Both the position numbers and the translations under genes were made by a program. From Verrucomicrobiota bacterium (GTDB lineage Bacteria; Verrucomicrobiota; Verrucomicrobiia; Limisphaerales; JADLHS01), in the NCBI GenBank assembly GCA_025360895.1, contig JANYBF010000321.1, forward strand, positions 1-5,198: a stretch of 5,198 nucleotides of DNA, written 5' to 3'. The first letter of the stretch is position 1. Each line of letters starts with the position of its first letter. Shown here in pieces: positions 1 to 5,198 of this stretch. The notes under the pieces were generated by a model. The model was not told the origin of the DNA. It was given only the letters and a program-made list of their open reading frames with translations, and ran no database searches.

Positions 1-13
1 CGGTTCGGGTCAG

Positions 14-53
14 GACAAACATCAACAAACAACCACATCTCACGACAAACATC
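14..53 (+). promoter_or_regulatory. A/C-rich 5' leader with an 11-bp direct repeat, no Shine-Dalgarno
   Basis: The 40 bases before the first start codon are almost free of G and rich in A and C. GACAAACATCA occurs at 14-24 and again at 44-54, where the second copy runs into the ATG at 54. No GGAGG-like sequence lies 5-12 bases upstream of the start. An unstructured leader of this kind could let ribosomes load without a Shine-Dalgarno sequence, as is common in Verrucomicrobiota and Bacteroidota; that role is inferred. No convincing -35/-10 pair is visible in the few bases available, so the promoter probably lies upstream of the window. Confidence 0.4.
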
Positions 54-1994
54 ATGAAAACATTCAGTAAAAAGATCTCGTCGGCACTTGCGACGCCGCT
101 ACTGGCCAGTTTGCTGGCTACGCAATGCTTCGCCGTGGATCACTTCATCGGACTCAACTTCGTCGGCAACACCGCTAACGGCGGACCGACGTATTTGGCC
201 CTGACCAACTCAGCCGGTGTCGTACCGCAAGTGGGCTGGAATAATTTTGCGGCTTATTCTGTAAACAAAGGCGTAGTGTCCGATGAGGCGGCGAACGTCA
301 CGGGGGTCCACGTCTCCTATCTGACCGGAGAGATGTATTCCAGCGGCACTTTTAATGCCGGGGCCGGCTTCACGAGTGGCAACGACATGCTGTTAAACGG
401 TTATTTGAATTCGTTGGACCCGACCAATAGTCCAACCGGCACCAATTCGATCACCTTCACGGATTTGTCACCGGCGCAAACTTACACCGTTATCGCTTAC
501 ACCATTCGCGATACCGCGGGGCCGCAGGCCGCGTATTGGATCAATGACGATTTTGCCCATGCCTTCGTGCTGTTGGTGGAAGATGAGTTCTATTGGCAGT
601 CGGATCCGACTTTTCGACAGGGCACCAACACGGCGAGGCCTGCCACTGAGCTGGCGAATTATGTGCGTTTCAACGGAGTATCTCCGCGCCCGAATGGGAC
701 GATTACCCTGAATGTGCGATCCGAATACGATATTGAGTCACAAAACTACCGCGGCCCGATCAATGGCATTCAGTTGATTAGCACCAACGCCTGGCCGCCC
801 AACACGGATACGCCAGCGATCGTGTTGCAACCGCGCAACGTGCAGGTCAGCCTTGGGCAATCGGGCGTTTTTCGGGTCACCACGGATGGCCCCTGGGCCT
901 TCCAGTGGTATAGCAACAATGTCGCCATCCCCGGTGCCACCTCGAACAACTTTACCACCGTCCCGATTGCCAATGTCCAGGCCACGGCGGACCAATACCG
1001 GGTGAAGCTAAGCAACGGTTCGCTCACCACCAACAGCGTCAACGCCCATCTCGTGCTCGTAGCGCCACTCCCGCCGGGCGGCATTTTCTATGATGGCTTC
1101 GATTATCCGGCAGGTCCGCTCGGCAATTGGGGCTCGTGGAACGAGAGCAATCCGTATGCGGTACTGAGTGGGCCTGGAACATCCCAAGTTTATCCTATCG
1201 GACTTACCTACACGGATGCTAACGGCCTCAGCCTCGCTGTCACGGGAGGCTCTTTGACCCCACCGCGTCAACAGAATGGTGACGGTTCGACTTGCTGGTG
1301 CGATCCCACCTACCTCCCGATCAAAGCCTTTGGCACTAACGTAGGTGGAGCCGATACCGTGGTCTTCTTGAGCTATCTGTACGATTATAGAAATTGGTCA
1401 GTCGGCGGGGGGCTTGGGTTCTCCGGCTTTGCCCTTACGGATGGAGCGGCCCTTGATTGGGGCAATGAACGATTCTGGGCGGGTACGAGAGGCGACTACA
1501 TGGGGTTTGATTCCGGACTTTCTGGCGTTTCCACGGATATTCTATCCCGGACAAATGGGTTTTTGGTCGTTCGCATCACCCAAGACGCCAGCACCACGGT
1601 TGCCGACATGTGGTTCGACCCGCCATTGGATGCGCTTCCGGCGACCCCGGACCTCACCTCCGATGTTAAGCAAGACCTAATTGTTTTCAATGGGTTTGGC
1701 GTCAACGCGGGAGACTGGAATAGGGCAGACACCAATGCCCCCGGTCCATTCATGGATGAATTCCGCTTCGGAACCACTTATGCCTCGGAGGCTCCAATCG
1801 CCCCAGTCCCCAGTCCAACATTGGCGATTCAGCTGATTGGTTCGAGCGTTCAGATCAGTTGGGCGGGTGGGGCTGGATACACCCTGCAACAGAGCGACAG
1901 CCTTAGCGCTCCAAGTTGGGGCCCCGCTCCCGCAGGCAACCCAGTCAGCATTCCCGCCTCTCAGGCGAAACGCTTCTACCGGCTCATCAAGTAA
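54..1994 (+). CDS. Secreted multidomain protein with Ig-like and lectin/LamG-like regions
   Basis: A 646-residue protein exported by a Sec signal peptide: basic residues at 2-7, a hydrophobic core at about 11-22, and a likely cleavage after QCFA (residue 27). Residues 28-243 form a beta-rich domain opening with FIGLNFVGN and containing LLNGYLNS (113-120), a pattern I associate with verrucomicrobial secreted proteins. Residues 254-336 resemble an Ig-like domain, with FQWY at 283-286 and an IPGATS turn at 292-297, but lack the usual cysteine pair. Residues 344-578 look like a concanavalin/LamG-type beta-sandwich, starting at FYDGFDYPAG and ending at MDEFRFGTTYA (567-577). The C-terminus (587-646) is a small beta module with YTLQQSDSL and a terminal FYRLIK, a frequent ending in this phylum. 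No catalytic motif is apparent, so binding or adhesion to glycans or surfaces is the likeliest role (inference). No PEP-CTERM or LPXTG anchor is seen. The start is supported by the signal peptide immediately after the ATG. Existence is certain; function is not. Confidence 0.9.
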   Translation: MKTFSKKISSALATPLLASLLATQCFAVDHFIGLNFVGNTANGGPTYLALTNSAGVVPQVGWNNFAAYSVNKGVVSDEAANVTGVHVSYLTGEMYSSGTFNAGAGFTSGNDMLLNGYLNSLDPTNSPTGTNSITFTDLSPAQTYTVIAYTIRDTAGPQAAYWINDDFAHAFVLLVEDEFYWQSDPTFRQGTNTARPATELANYVRFNGVSPRPNGTITLNVRSEYDIESQNYRGPINGIQLISTNAWPPNTDTPAIVLQPRNVQVSLGQSGVFRVTTDGPWAFQWYSNNVAIPGATSNNFTTVPIANVQATADQYRVKLSNGSLTTNSVNAHLVLVAPLPPGGIFYDGFDYPAGPLGNWGSWNESNPYAVLSGPGTSQVYPIGLTYTDANGLSLAVTGGSLTPPRQQNGDGSTCWCDPTYLPIKAFGTNVGGADTVVFLSYLYDYRNWSVGGGLGFSGFALTDGAALDWGNERFWAGTRGDYMGFDSGLSGVSTDILSRTNGFLVVRITQDASTTVADMWFDPPLDALPATPDLTSDVKQDLIVFNGFGVNAGDWNRADTNAPGPFMDEFRFGTTYASEAPIAPVPSPTLAIQLIGSSVQISWAGGAGYTLQQSDSLSAPSWGPAPAGNPVSIPASQAKRFYRLIK

Positions 1995-2087
1995 CATGAA
2001 TTTGGGGATCGCATATTCGTTTGCAGCGACTGGGACAGGGATTGGGGTTGCGAATGTGCGGTTTCCCTTTTGAATGGTAATGCAACA

Positions 2088-2134
2088 ATGCCATTCCCAA
2101 GTCAGGCTGGATAATGCCTGGCTTGGGAAGGCAT
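2088..2134 (+). terminator. Strong 19-bp stem-loop, possible terminator
   Basis: Bases 2088-2107 pair with 2116-2134 to give a 19-bp stem with one bulged A (2093) and one G-T wobble (2102/2121), closed by the 8-base loop TGGATAAT. It begins 93 bases after the stop of the secreted-protein gene, the expected place for a transcription end. The bases after the stem (GGTCGGTCTTCGTTCTG) are only moderately T-rich, so it is not a classical intrinsic terminator. It could instead be a 3'-end RNA stabiliser or a palindromic repeat element. The pairing is read directly from the sequence; the role is inferred. Confidence 0.5.
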
Positions 2135-2180
2135 GGTCGGTCTTCGTTCTGTGTCAGGTTCGCTTAAGGGAAGACCGTCC
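2135..2180 (+). repeat. Inverted repeat, second stem-loop of a tandem trio
   Basis: GGTCGGTCTTC (2135-2145) pairs with GAAGACCGTCC (2170-2180) over 11 positions with a single T-T mismatch (2137/2178), enclosing a 24-base loop. It starts at the base directly after the first hairpin ends. GGTCGGT (2135-2141) could alternatively pair with ACCGACC (2202-2208), and GTCAGGT (2153-2159) with ACCTGAC (2206-2212), so mutually exclusive folds are possible. Function unknown. Confidence 0.4.
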
Positions 2181-2208
2181 GGTTGGTTTGGACCAGATTG
2201 AACCGACC
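2181..2208 (+). repeat. Inverted repeat, third stem-loop of a tandem trio
   Basis: GGTTGGTTT (2181-2189) pairs with GAACCGACC (2200-2208) as 9 bp including two wobble pairs, around a 10-base loop. It follows the second hairpin with no spacer. Because the wobbles are G-U only in the plus-strand transcript, the fold would be weaker in a minus-strand RNA, which favours plus-strand function if there is one. A run of five T (2224-2228) lies 15 bases further on, too far for a standard terminator tail. Confidence 0.35.
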
Positions 2209-2353
2209 TGACCCGCGCACACGTTTTTAAAATCTGAACCCATAACTAGAAAGTATGCTTTCGCGTTTCGGCTACCTCGACAGTCCAGCGACAGGCTTTC
2301 TCCTTTCTATGGCTAGTCACTTGAACCTCAGGGCCTCACCCAGCGTTCTGCCG

Positions 2354-2384
2354 TGGACATTTCTTGACAATTCGATCCTAGAAT
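2354..2384 (+). promoter_or_regulatory. Weak candidate sigma-70-type promoter for nagB
   Basis: TGGACA (2354-2359) and TAGAAT (2379-2384) are each one base from the -35 and -10 consensus, but their spacer is 19 bp, longer than the preferred 17. A perfect TTGACA lies at 2364-2369 without a good -10 at the right distance. Either could start a transcript about 170 bases ahead of the nagB ATG. The match is weak and may be chance. Confidence 0.2.
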
Positions 2385-2565
2385 CCGGACTTGGTATTCC
2401 TACGAGTGGGTCGCATCATTCTTTCGGTTGCGCCGACTTGGATTCCGGCCCGCCACACTGCCCAATGGTAATTCTGATTGGTCGCGCTCCCCGCTCCTTT
2501 GGCTTGCGGATGGACTAGACGTGCAGCGAAACAGCACCGAAGCGACCGCCGATTTTGAACAAGCG

Positions 2566-3351
2566 ATGAACATCAATATCTTTCCCACCAAGGAAAAAGC
2601 GAATGCGGCCGCCGCCGATTGCCTGGCCCGTTGGCTGACCAGCCCGGGAACCCGCAACCTCATGGTCGCCGGCGGCAACACTCCGCTCGACCTCTACCAA
2701 ACCATCGCTGATCTCAGGCTCAGCCTGGGCCACTTGAATGTTTTCGCCTTGGACGAGTATGTCGGCGTGCCGCTGGCAGAGCCGCGCAATTGCGCCAATC
2801 TGTTGCGGCAGCACGTCGCGGAAGCCTGGCGCGTCCCAGCCGAACAATTTTTCCCGGTGAGTTCTTTGGCCACGACCGCCCTTGCGAGCGGCCGAACGCA
2901 AGAACGTCTGATCATGGAAAACGGCGGCTTGGATGTGATTATTCTTGGCTTGGGACAGAACGGTCATCTGGGATTCAACGAGCCAGGCAGCTCGCCCGAG
3001 AGCACCGCGCGCATTCTGGATTTGGACGCCATTTCGATTGCGGCGAATCGGAAATGGTTTGCTGGAAAATTTGCACCGCATCAGGGTGTCACGGTCGGAC
3101 TTAAAACCATCATCGCCGCGCGGCGGGTTTTGGTCCTCGCCTACGGTGACCACAAAACCTCCGCCGTCAAAATCATGGTGGAAGGTCCGGTGAGCAATCG
3201 CTGCCCAGCCTCGTTCATGCAGGTGCACCCTGAAACCCATCTCTTTCTCGATCCCGCCGCCGCCGCCGGGCTGAAGTCACACATAGCCCAGGCCCCTGAA
3301 TCCCGTGTCACCGATCGTGTAGCTGCTCCCATGGGTGGAAAGTCTAATTAG
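2566..3351 (+). CDS. nagB: Glucosamine-6-phosphate deaminase (NagB family)
   Basis: A 261-residue cytoplasmic enzyme, close to the 266 residues of E. coli NagB. It would convert glucosamine-6-phosphate to fructose-6-phosphate and ammonia, the last committed step of amino-sugar catabolism. Visible motifs are the phosphate-binding loop AGGNTP (35-40), the catalytic LDEYVG (62-67, with D63 matching E. coli D72), and GLGQNGHLGFNEPGS (128-142). In the last motif H134 and E139 match E. coli H143 and E148; N132 stands where E. coli has D141, as in many Gram-positive-type enzymes. A QVHPET segment follows at 219-224. The ATG at 2566 was chosen because MNINIF aligns with the family's N-terminus; the frame stays open back to a TTG at 2428 and a GTG at 2521, but that extension has no family character. 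No clear Shine-Dalgarno sequence precedes the start. E. coli K160 of the allosteric site corresponds to L151 here, so activation by GlcNAc-6-phosphate is doubtful. A galactosamine-6-phosphate isomerase is the main alternative. Confidence 0.9.
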   Translation: MNINIFPTKEKANAAAADCLARWLTSPGTRNLMVAGGNTPLDLYQTIADLRLSLGHLNVFALDEYVGVPLAEPRNCANLLRQHVAEAWRVPAEQFFPVSSLATTALASGRTQERLIMENGGLDVIILGLGQNGHLGFNEPGSSPESTARILDLDAISIAANRKWFAGKFAPHQGVTVGLKTIIAARRVLVLAYGDHKTSAVKIMVEGPVSNRCPASFMQVHPETHLFLDPAAAAGLKSHIAQAPESRVTDRVAAPMGGKSN

Positions 3352-3496
3352 TCCATCTGAGGGAGGAAATATCGGCCGAAACAAGTTTGTAAACGGTGAC
3401 GCCGGAACGCCCTTTGCCGTTGGTTTCGGTTTCCTGCGGCGCACGCTCTCCTCCCGTGCTAATGAAAGCCAGAAAATATTCAATGCCAGGCCGTGT
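3344..3496 (-). pseudogene. C-terminal remnant of a secreted protein, probably the beta-helix gene
   Basis: On the minus strand a 50-codon frame runs from 3496 to a TAG at 3344-3346 and reads like a genuine protein end: EYFLAFISTGGERAPQ, then NGKGRSGVTVYKL and a final SSLRWTN. It has no start codon. Its frame differs from that of the beta-helix fragment, whose stop lies at 3501-3503, and it is preceded by an in-frame TGA at 3497-3499. The simplest reading is that it is the tail of the same ancestral gene, joined after loss of the middle part. It could also be the end of an unrelated gene, or a chance frame. The alternating hydrophobic pattern suggests beta strands. Its stop overlaps the end of nagB by 8 bp. 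Confidence 0.4.
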
Positions 3497-3500
3497 TCAT

Positions 3501-4053
3501 TCAGTCGGGCATGAATTGTGACTTGCGCAGCCTTCCGGCAGCGCGCCCAATCACGCACCCGTTTTGGGTGATGCCGCTGTTGTTACCGTAGAAGCGGATG
3601 TCATCGACGCGCGAGTTGTTGCCCACGCCGATGGTCAGGTTGCGGAAGTTGCGCATGAACCAGTCGGCGGAAGTCTTGCCTTTCTCGTTCGGATGCGTAC
3701 GCAGCACGGCGGTGCAATTCGTGTCAGTCACGGCGTCGGTCAAGCGGATGATGACGCCGTCGCGCGACTCGCCATACACCCACGGGCCAACAGAGGATTT
3801 CACCACCAGCGACCGCGTCATGCGGTAAGTGCCGTTCGGAATGAAGAGCACCTTCGACTGTTTTCCTTTGCCACCGCAACTGGCGTCGAGGCCCGTTTGC
3901 AGCGCGTCCGTGTCATCCGCCTTGCCATCGCCGTTCGCGCCGAAGTCCCGCTTGGCATCGAGCTTCGCCTGGGTCATTGGGAAAAGTGAAGCGCGAGGGG
4001 CAGAATTGGGGAAGCACGACGGCGAAGAGGGTGATGATGACTTGGTGTTTCAT
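3501..4053 (-). pseudogene. Secreted pectate-lyase-3-type beta-helix protein, frameshifted and truncated
   Basis: The longest intact piece is a 158-residue frame from ATG 3977 to TGA 3501. It carries the N-terminal signature of the pectate-lyase-3 family (right-handed beta-helix, often in exported polysaccharide-degrading enzymes): DFGANGDGKADDTDALQ at 11-27, VLFIPNGTYRMT at 43-54, YGESRDGVIIRL at 68-79 and NLTIGVGNN at 113-121. Upstream, in another frame from ATG 4053, lies MKHQVIITLFAVVLP, a typical signal-peptide start. A single extra base between 4053 and 3977, for example in the GGGG at 4008-4011 (CCCC on the coding strand), would separate the two; removing one C joins them smoothly through NSAPRASLFPMTQ. 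At the other end the similarity stops after FYGNNSGITQN, before most of the helix coils, where members of this family usually continue for hundreds of residues. It starts 14 bp after the preceding gene's stop, suggesting one operon. A sequencing indel could explain the first shift but not the missing body. Confidence 0.6.
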
Positions 4054-4067
4054 TAGAAAGAGCAACT

Positions 4068-5198
4068 TTACTTCAAAGCAGAATCGGCCTCGGTGAGCAG
4101 GAGCAAAAACGCCTCCGCTGCGTGCCAGGTGTGCGGAGGCGAGATGCGTTTTTCCGCCAGGATTGGCGCGATGATTTTGAGGCCGCCGTAGTTGGCCTGG
4201 CTGGCGTTCTGCTCCCACGTCAGCGGATAGTCGCGGTTGCTGAGCGGGCTTTTTTTTGTGCCGTGGAAATGGTCGCCCGCCCAGCCGAGATACGGATACG
4301 GGCCGCGGTCGTCGCTGTCGCGCCCGGCGACGTGCTGGTCCTTGTAGTCCATCCAAAAAAGCGCGCTGTAGCCATCGGCCACTTTCGGAATGACATACGG
4401 ATCGGGCAGTCCCAGCGCTCGCAGGCCGTATTTGAGCCACTTGGTCTGATACACGGGATGGTCCGCGAAATCGGAACGCCCGAGGATGTATTTCCCCGCT
4501 GCGTTCGTCTTTTCAAAGCGCGGCACTTCCGCGAGCACCTTTGCCACCAGTGGATGACTTTTGTCCGCGACGAGCGAGATGAGAAACAGCGCCTGCCCGA
4601 GATTGTCCGCCTCGGTTTCGCCTTTGTTGTTGCGGTCAAAAGGCTCGCGCAAGCCGAGAATCCACGGCTTGAGCAAGTCGAGGTTGCCGGTTTCTTTCAG
4701 CGCGAGCGCGACCATCGCGCCATCGCGATACCACGGCTTTTGATACACGAAAAAATTCGGCACCGGCCCGGCGTCGGTAATGTTTACGAGCACTTCCTGA
4801 TGCAACACCCGCAGCATGCGTGGGAATGTTTTCCCCGCAAAGTCCGGCAGCTTCACCGCTGCCTTCGTGCCCTCCAGCGCGGTGCGTTGTCCGCCTTCCT
4901 CCAGCCAGACGGCCTCCGTATCTTCGCGCAGCGTGACCGTGCCGCCGTCCTCCGTCTCCAGCGCCACCGTGTAATCTGGCGGCACGATGACTTCGCGCTT
5001 CACCTTCCAGCGACGCAGTTCGCGCCCGTCGCGCGCGTCGAAAAGCGCACCGTCGCGATAGAAAGACTTCGCCCGTGCGCCCATGCCGAAGAGAAAGAAT
5101 TTCACATCCGGCACGTCATAGCTCCCGCCGTGAGCAGCGCGGCAGGCAGCCAACTCGGCGCGGTAGGCCGTGAGCGACTGCTCCGGCGTCTCGGCGGC
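4068..5198 (-). CDS. Six-hairpin-glycosidase-like protein, N-terminus outside the window
   Basis: The frame is open from the window edge to a TAA at 4068-4070, giving 376 residues; the real start lies upstream, and the TTG at 5153 is not a credible start because the frame is open and protein-like before it. Counting from the edge, residues 30-110 are beta-rich (VKFFLFGMG at 32-40, YTVALETEDGGTVTL at 76-90). Residues 125-370 look alpha-helical, with conserved-looking patches typical of alpha/alpha-barrel (six-hairpin) glycosidases: KPWYRDGAMVALAL (154-167), GETEADNLGQALFLI (193-207), HPVYQTKWLKYGLRALGL (247-264), YPYLGWAGDHFHG (301-313), LTWEQNASQANY (326-337) and HTWHAAEAFLLLL (356-368). Likely acid residues are D159 and E195, but the catalytic pair cannot be fixed by eye. 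I do not recognise the exact family, and an assigned substrate would be guesswork. It is the upstream partner of the beta-helix pseudogene. Confidence 0.75.
   Translation of the reverse strand, partial: AAETPEQSLTAYRAELAACRAAHGGSYDVPDVKFFLFGMGARAKSFYRDGALFDARDGRELRRWKVKREVIVPPDYTVALETEDGGTVTLREDTEAVWLEEGGQRTALEGTKAAVKLPDFAGKTFPRMLRVLHQEVLVNITDAGPVPNFFVYQKPWYRDGAMVALALKETGNLDLLKPWILGLREPFDRNNKGETEADNLGQALFLISLVADKSHPLVAKVLAEVPRFEKTNAAGKYILGRSDFADHPVYQTKWLKYGLRALGLPDPYVIPKVADGYSALFWMDYKDQHVAGRDSDDRGPYPYLGWAGDHFHGTKKSPLSNRDYPLTWEQNASQANYGGLKIIAPILAEKRISPPHTWHAAEAFLLLLTEADSALK

Larger units (their letters stand above)
1995..2565. other. 571-bp intergenic region without a recognised gene
   Basis: This stretch separates the secreted-protein gene from nagB. 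Its first part contains a short ATG-initiated frame of 25 codons (1996-2073), and 2088-2208 holds three consecutive stem-loops annotated separately. From about 2255 to 2518 an 87-codon frame is open on the plus strand, but it resembles no family I know, has no ribosome-binding site, and is rich in proline, serine and histidine without domain-like periodicity. The frame of nagB is also open upstream of 2566 back to a TTG at 2428, but those 46 residues show no homology-like character. I see no transposon ends, tRNA or CRISPR repeats. Confidence 0.6.

Noticed and set aside
7..2214. GGGTCAGG at 7-14 and its complement CCTGACCC at 2207-2214 as inverted ends of an element bracketing the secreted-protein gene
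   Set aside because: Eight bases is within chance for this window, the match does not extend, and no target-site duplication or transposase is present.
2255..2518. 87-codon plus-strand frame upstream of nagB
   Set aside because: It has no ribosome-binding site, no recognisable motif and a composition without domain character; an open frame of this length is expected by chance at this GC content.
2515..3240. 241-codon minus-strand frame antisense to nagB
   Set aside because: It lies opposite a gene with intact NagB catalytic motifs and is explained by that gene's codon bias in a high-GC frame.
3280..3558. 93-codon minus-strand frame running into the end of nagB
   Set aside because: It has no family character, and the tail frame at 3344-3496 reads better as protein over the same DNA.
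3564..3989. 141-codon plus-strand frame over the beta-helix remnant
   Set aside because: The minus strand here carries clear pectate-lyase-3 motifs; the valine/arginine-rich plus-strand translation is its shadow.
4250..4257. Run of eight T (eight A on the coding strand) inside the glycosidase-like gene as a slippage or frameshift site
   Set aside because: The reading frame is intact and protein-like on both sides, and the alternative frames show no meaningful product.

Overview
The window most likely comes from a member of the Verrucomicrobiota, possibly of the Limisphaerales/Pedosphaera type. This is inferred from style, not from a marker gene. The clues are a large secreted protein built from Ig-like and lectin-like modules and ending in a Y-T-L-Q ... 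F-Y-R-L C-terminal module, A/C-rich leaders without Shine-Dalgarno sequences, moderately high GC, and a high density of secreted carbohydrate-active-type proteins. There is no rRNA, tRNA, CRISPR array, transposase or phage gene.

Layout. Positions 1-53 hold an A/C-rich leader with an 11-bp direct repeat. Positions 54-1994 (+) encode a 646-residue secreted multidomain protein. Positions 1995-2565 lack a recognisable gene, but 2088-2208 contains three stem-loops that abut with no spacer; the first is a 19-bp stem that may serve as terminator. Positions 2566-3351 (+) encode a 261-residue glucosamine-6-phosphate deaminase (NagB family) with its catalytic motifs intact. The minus strand follows, convergent with nagB. 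Positions 3344-4053 hold a broken gene for a secreted right-handed beta-helix protein of the pectate-lyase-3 type. Its signal peptide, its N-terminal beta-helix part and a C-terminal-looking tail lie in three different frames. Positions 4068-5198 (-) encode the last 376 residues of a protein that looks like a six-hairpin (alpha/alpha-barrel) glycosidase; its N-terminus lies outside the window.

Function. The common theme is polysaccharide or amino-sugar use: exported proteins that could bind or cleave glycans, and a cytoplasmic deaminase that would send glucosamine-6-phosphate to fructose-6-phosphate. The two minus-strand genes are 14 bp apart and look like one transcription unit. nagB and the plus-strand secreted gene are separated by 571 bp and need not be co-regulated. 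I see no clear novel system. The points most worth a second look are the run of abutting hairpins, the three-frame decay of the beta-helix gene, and the unassigned six-hairpin-like protein.
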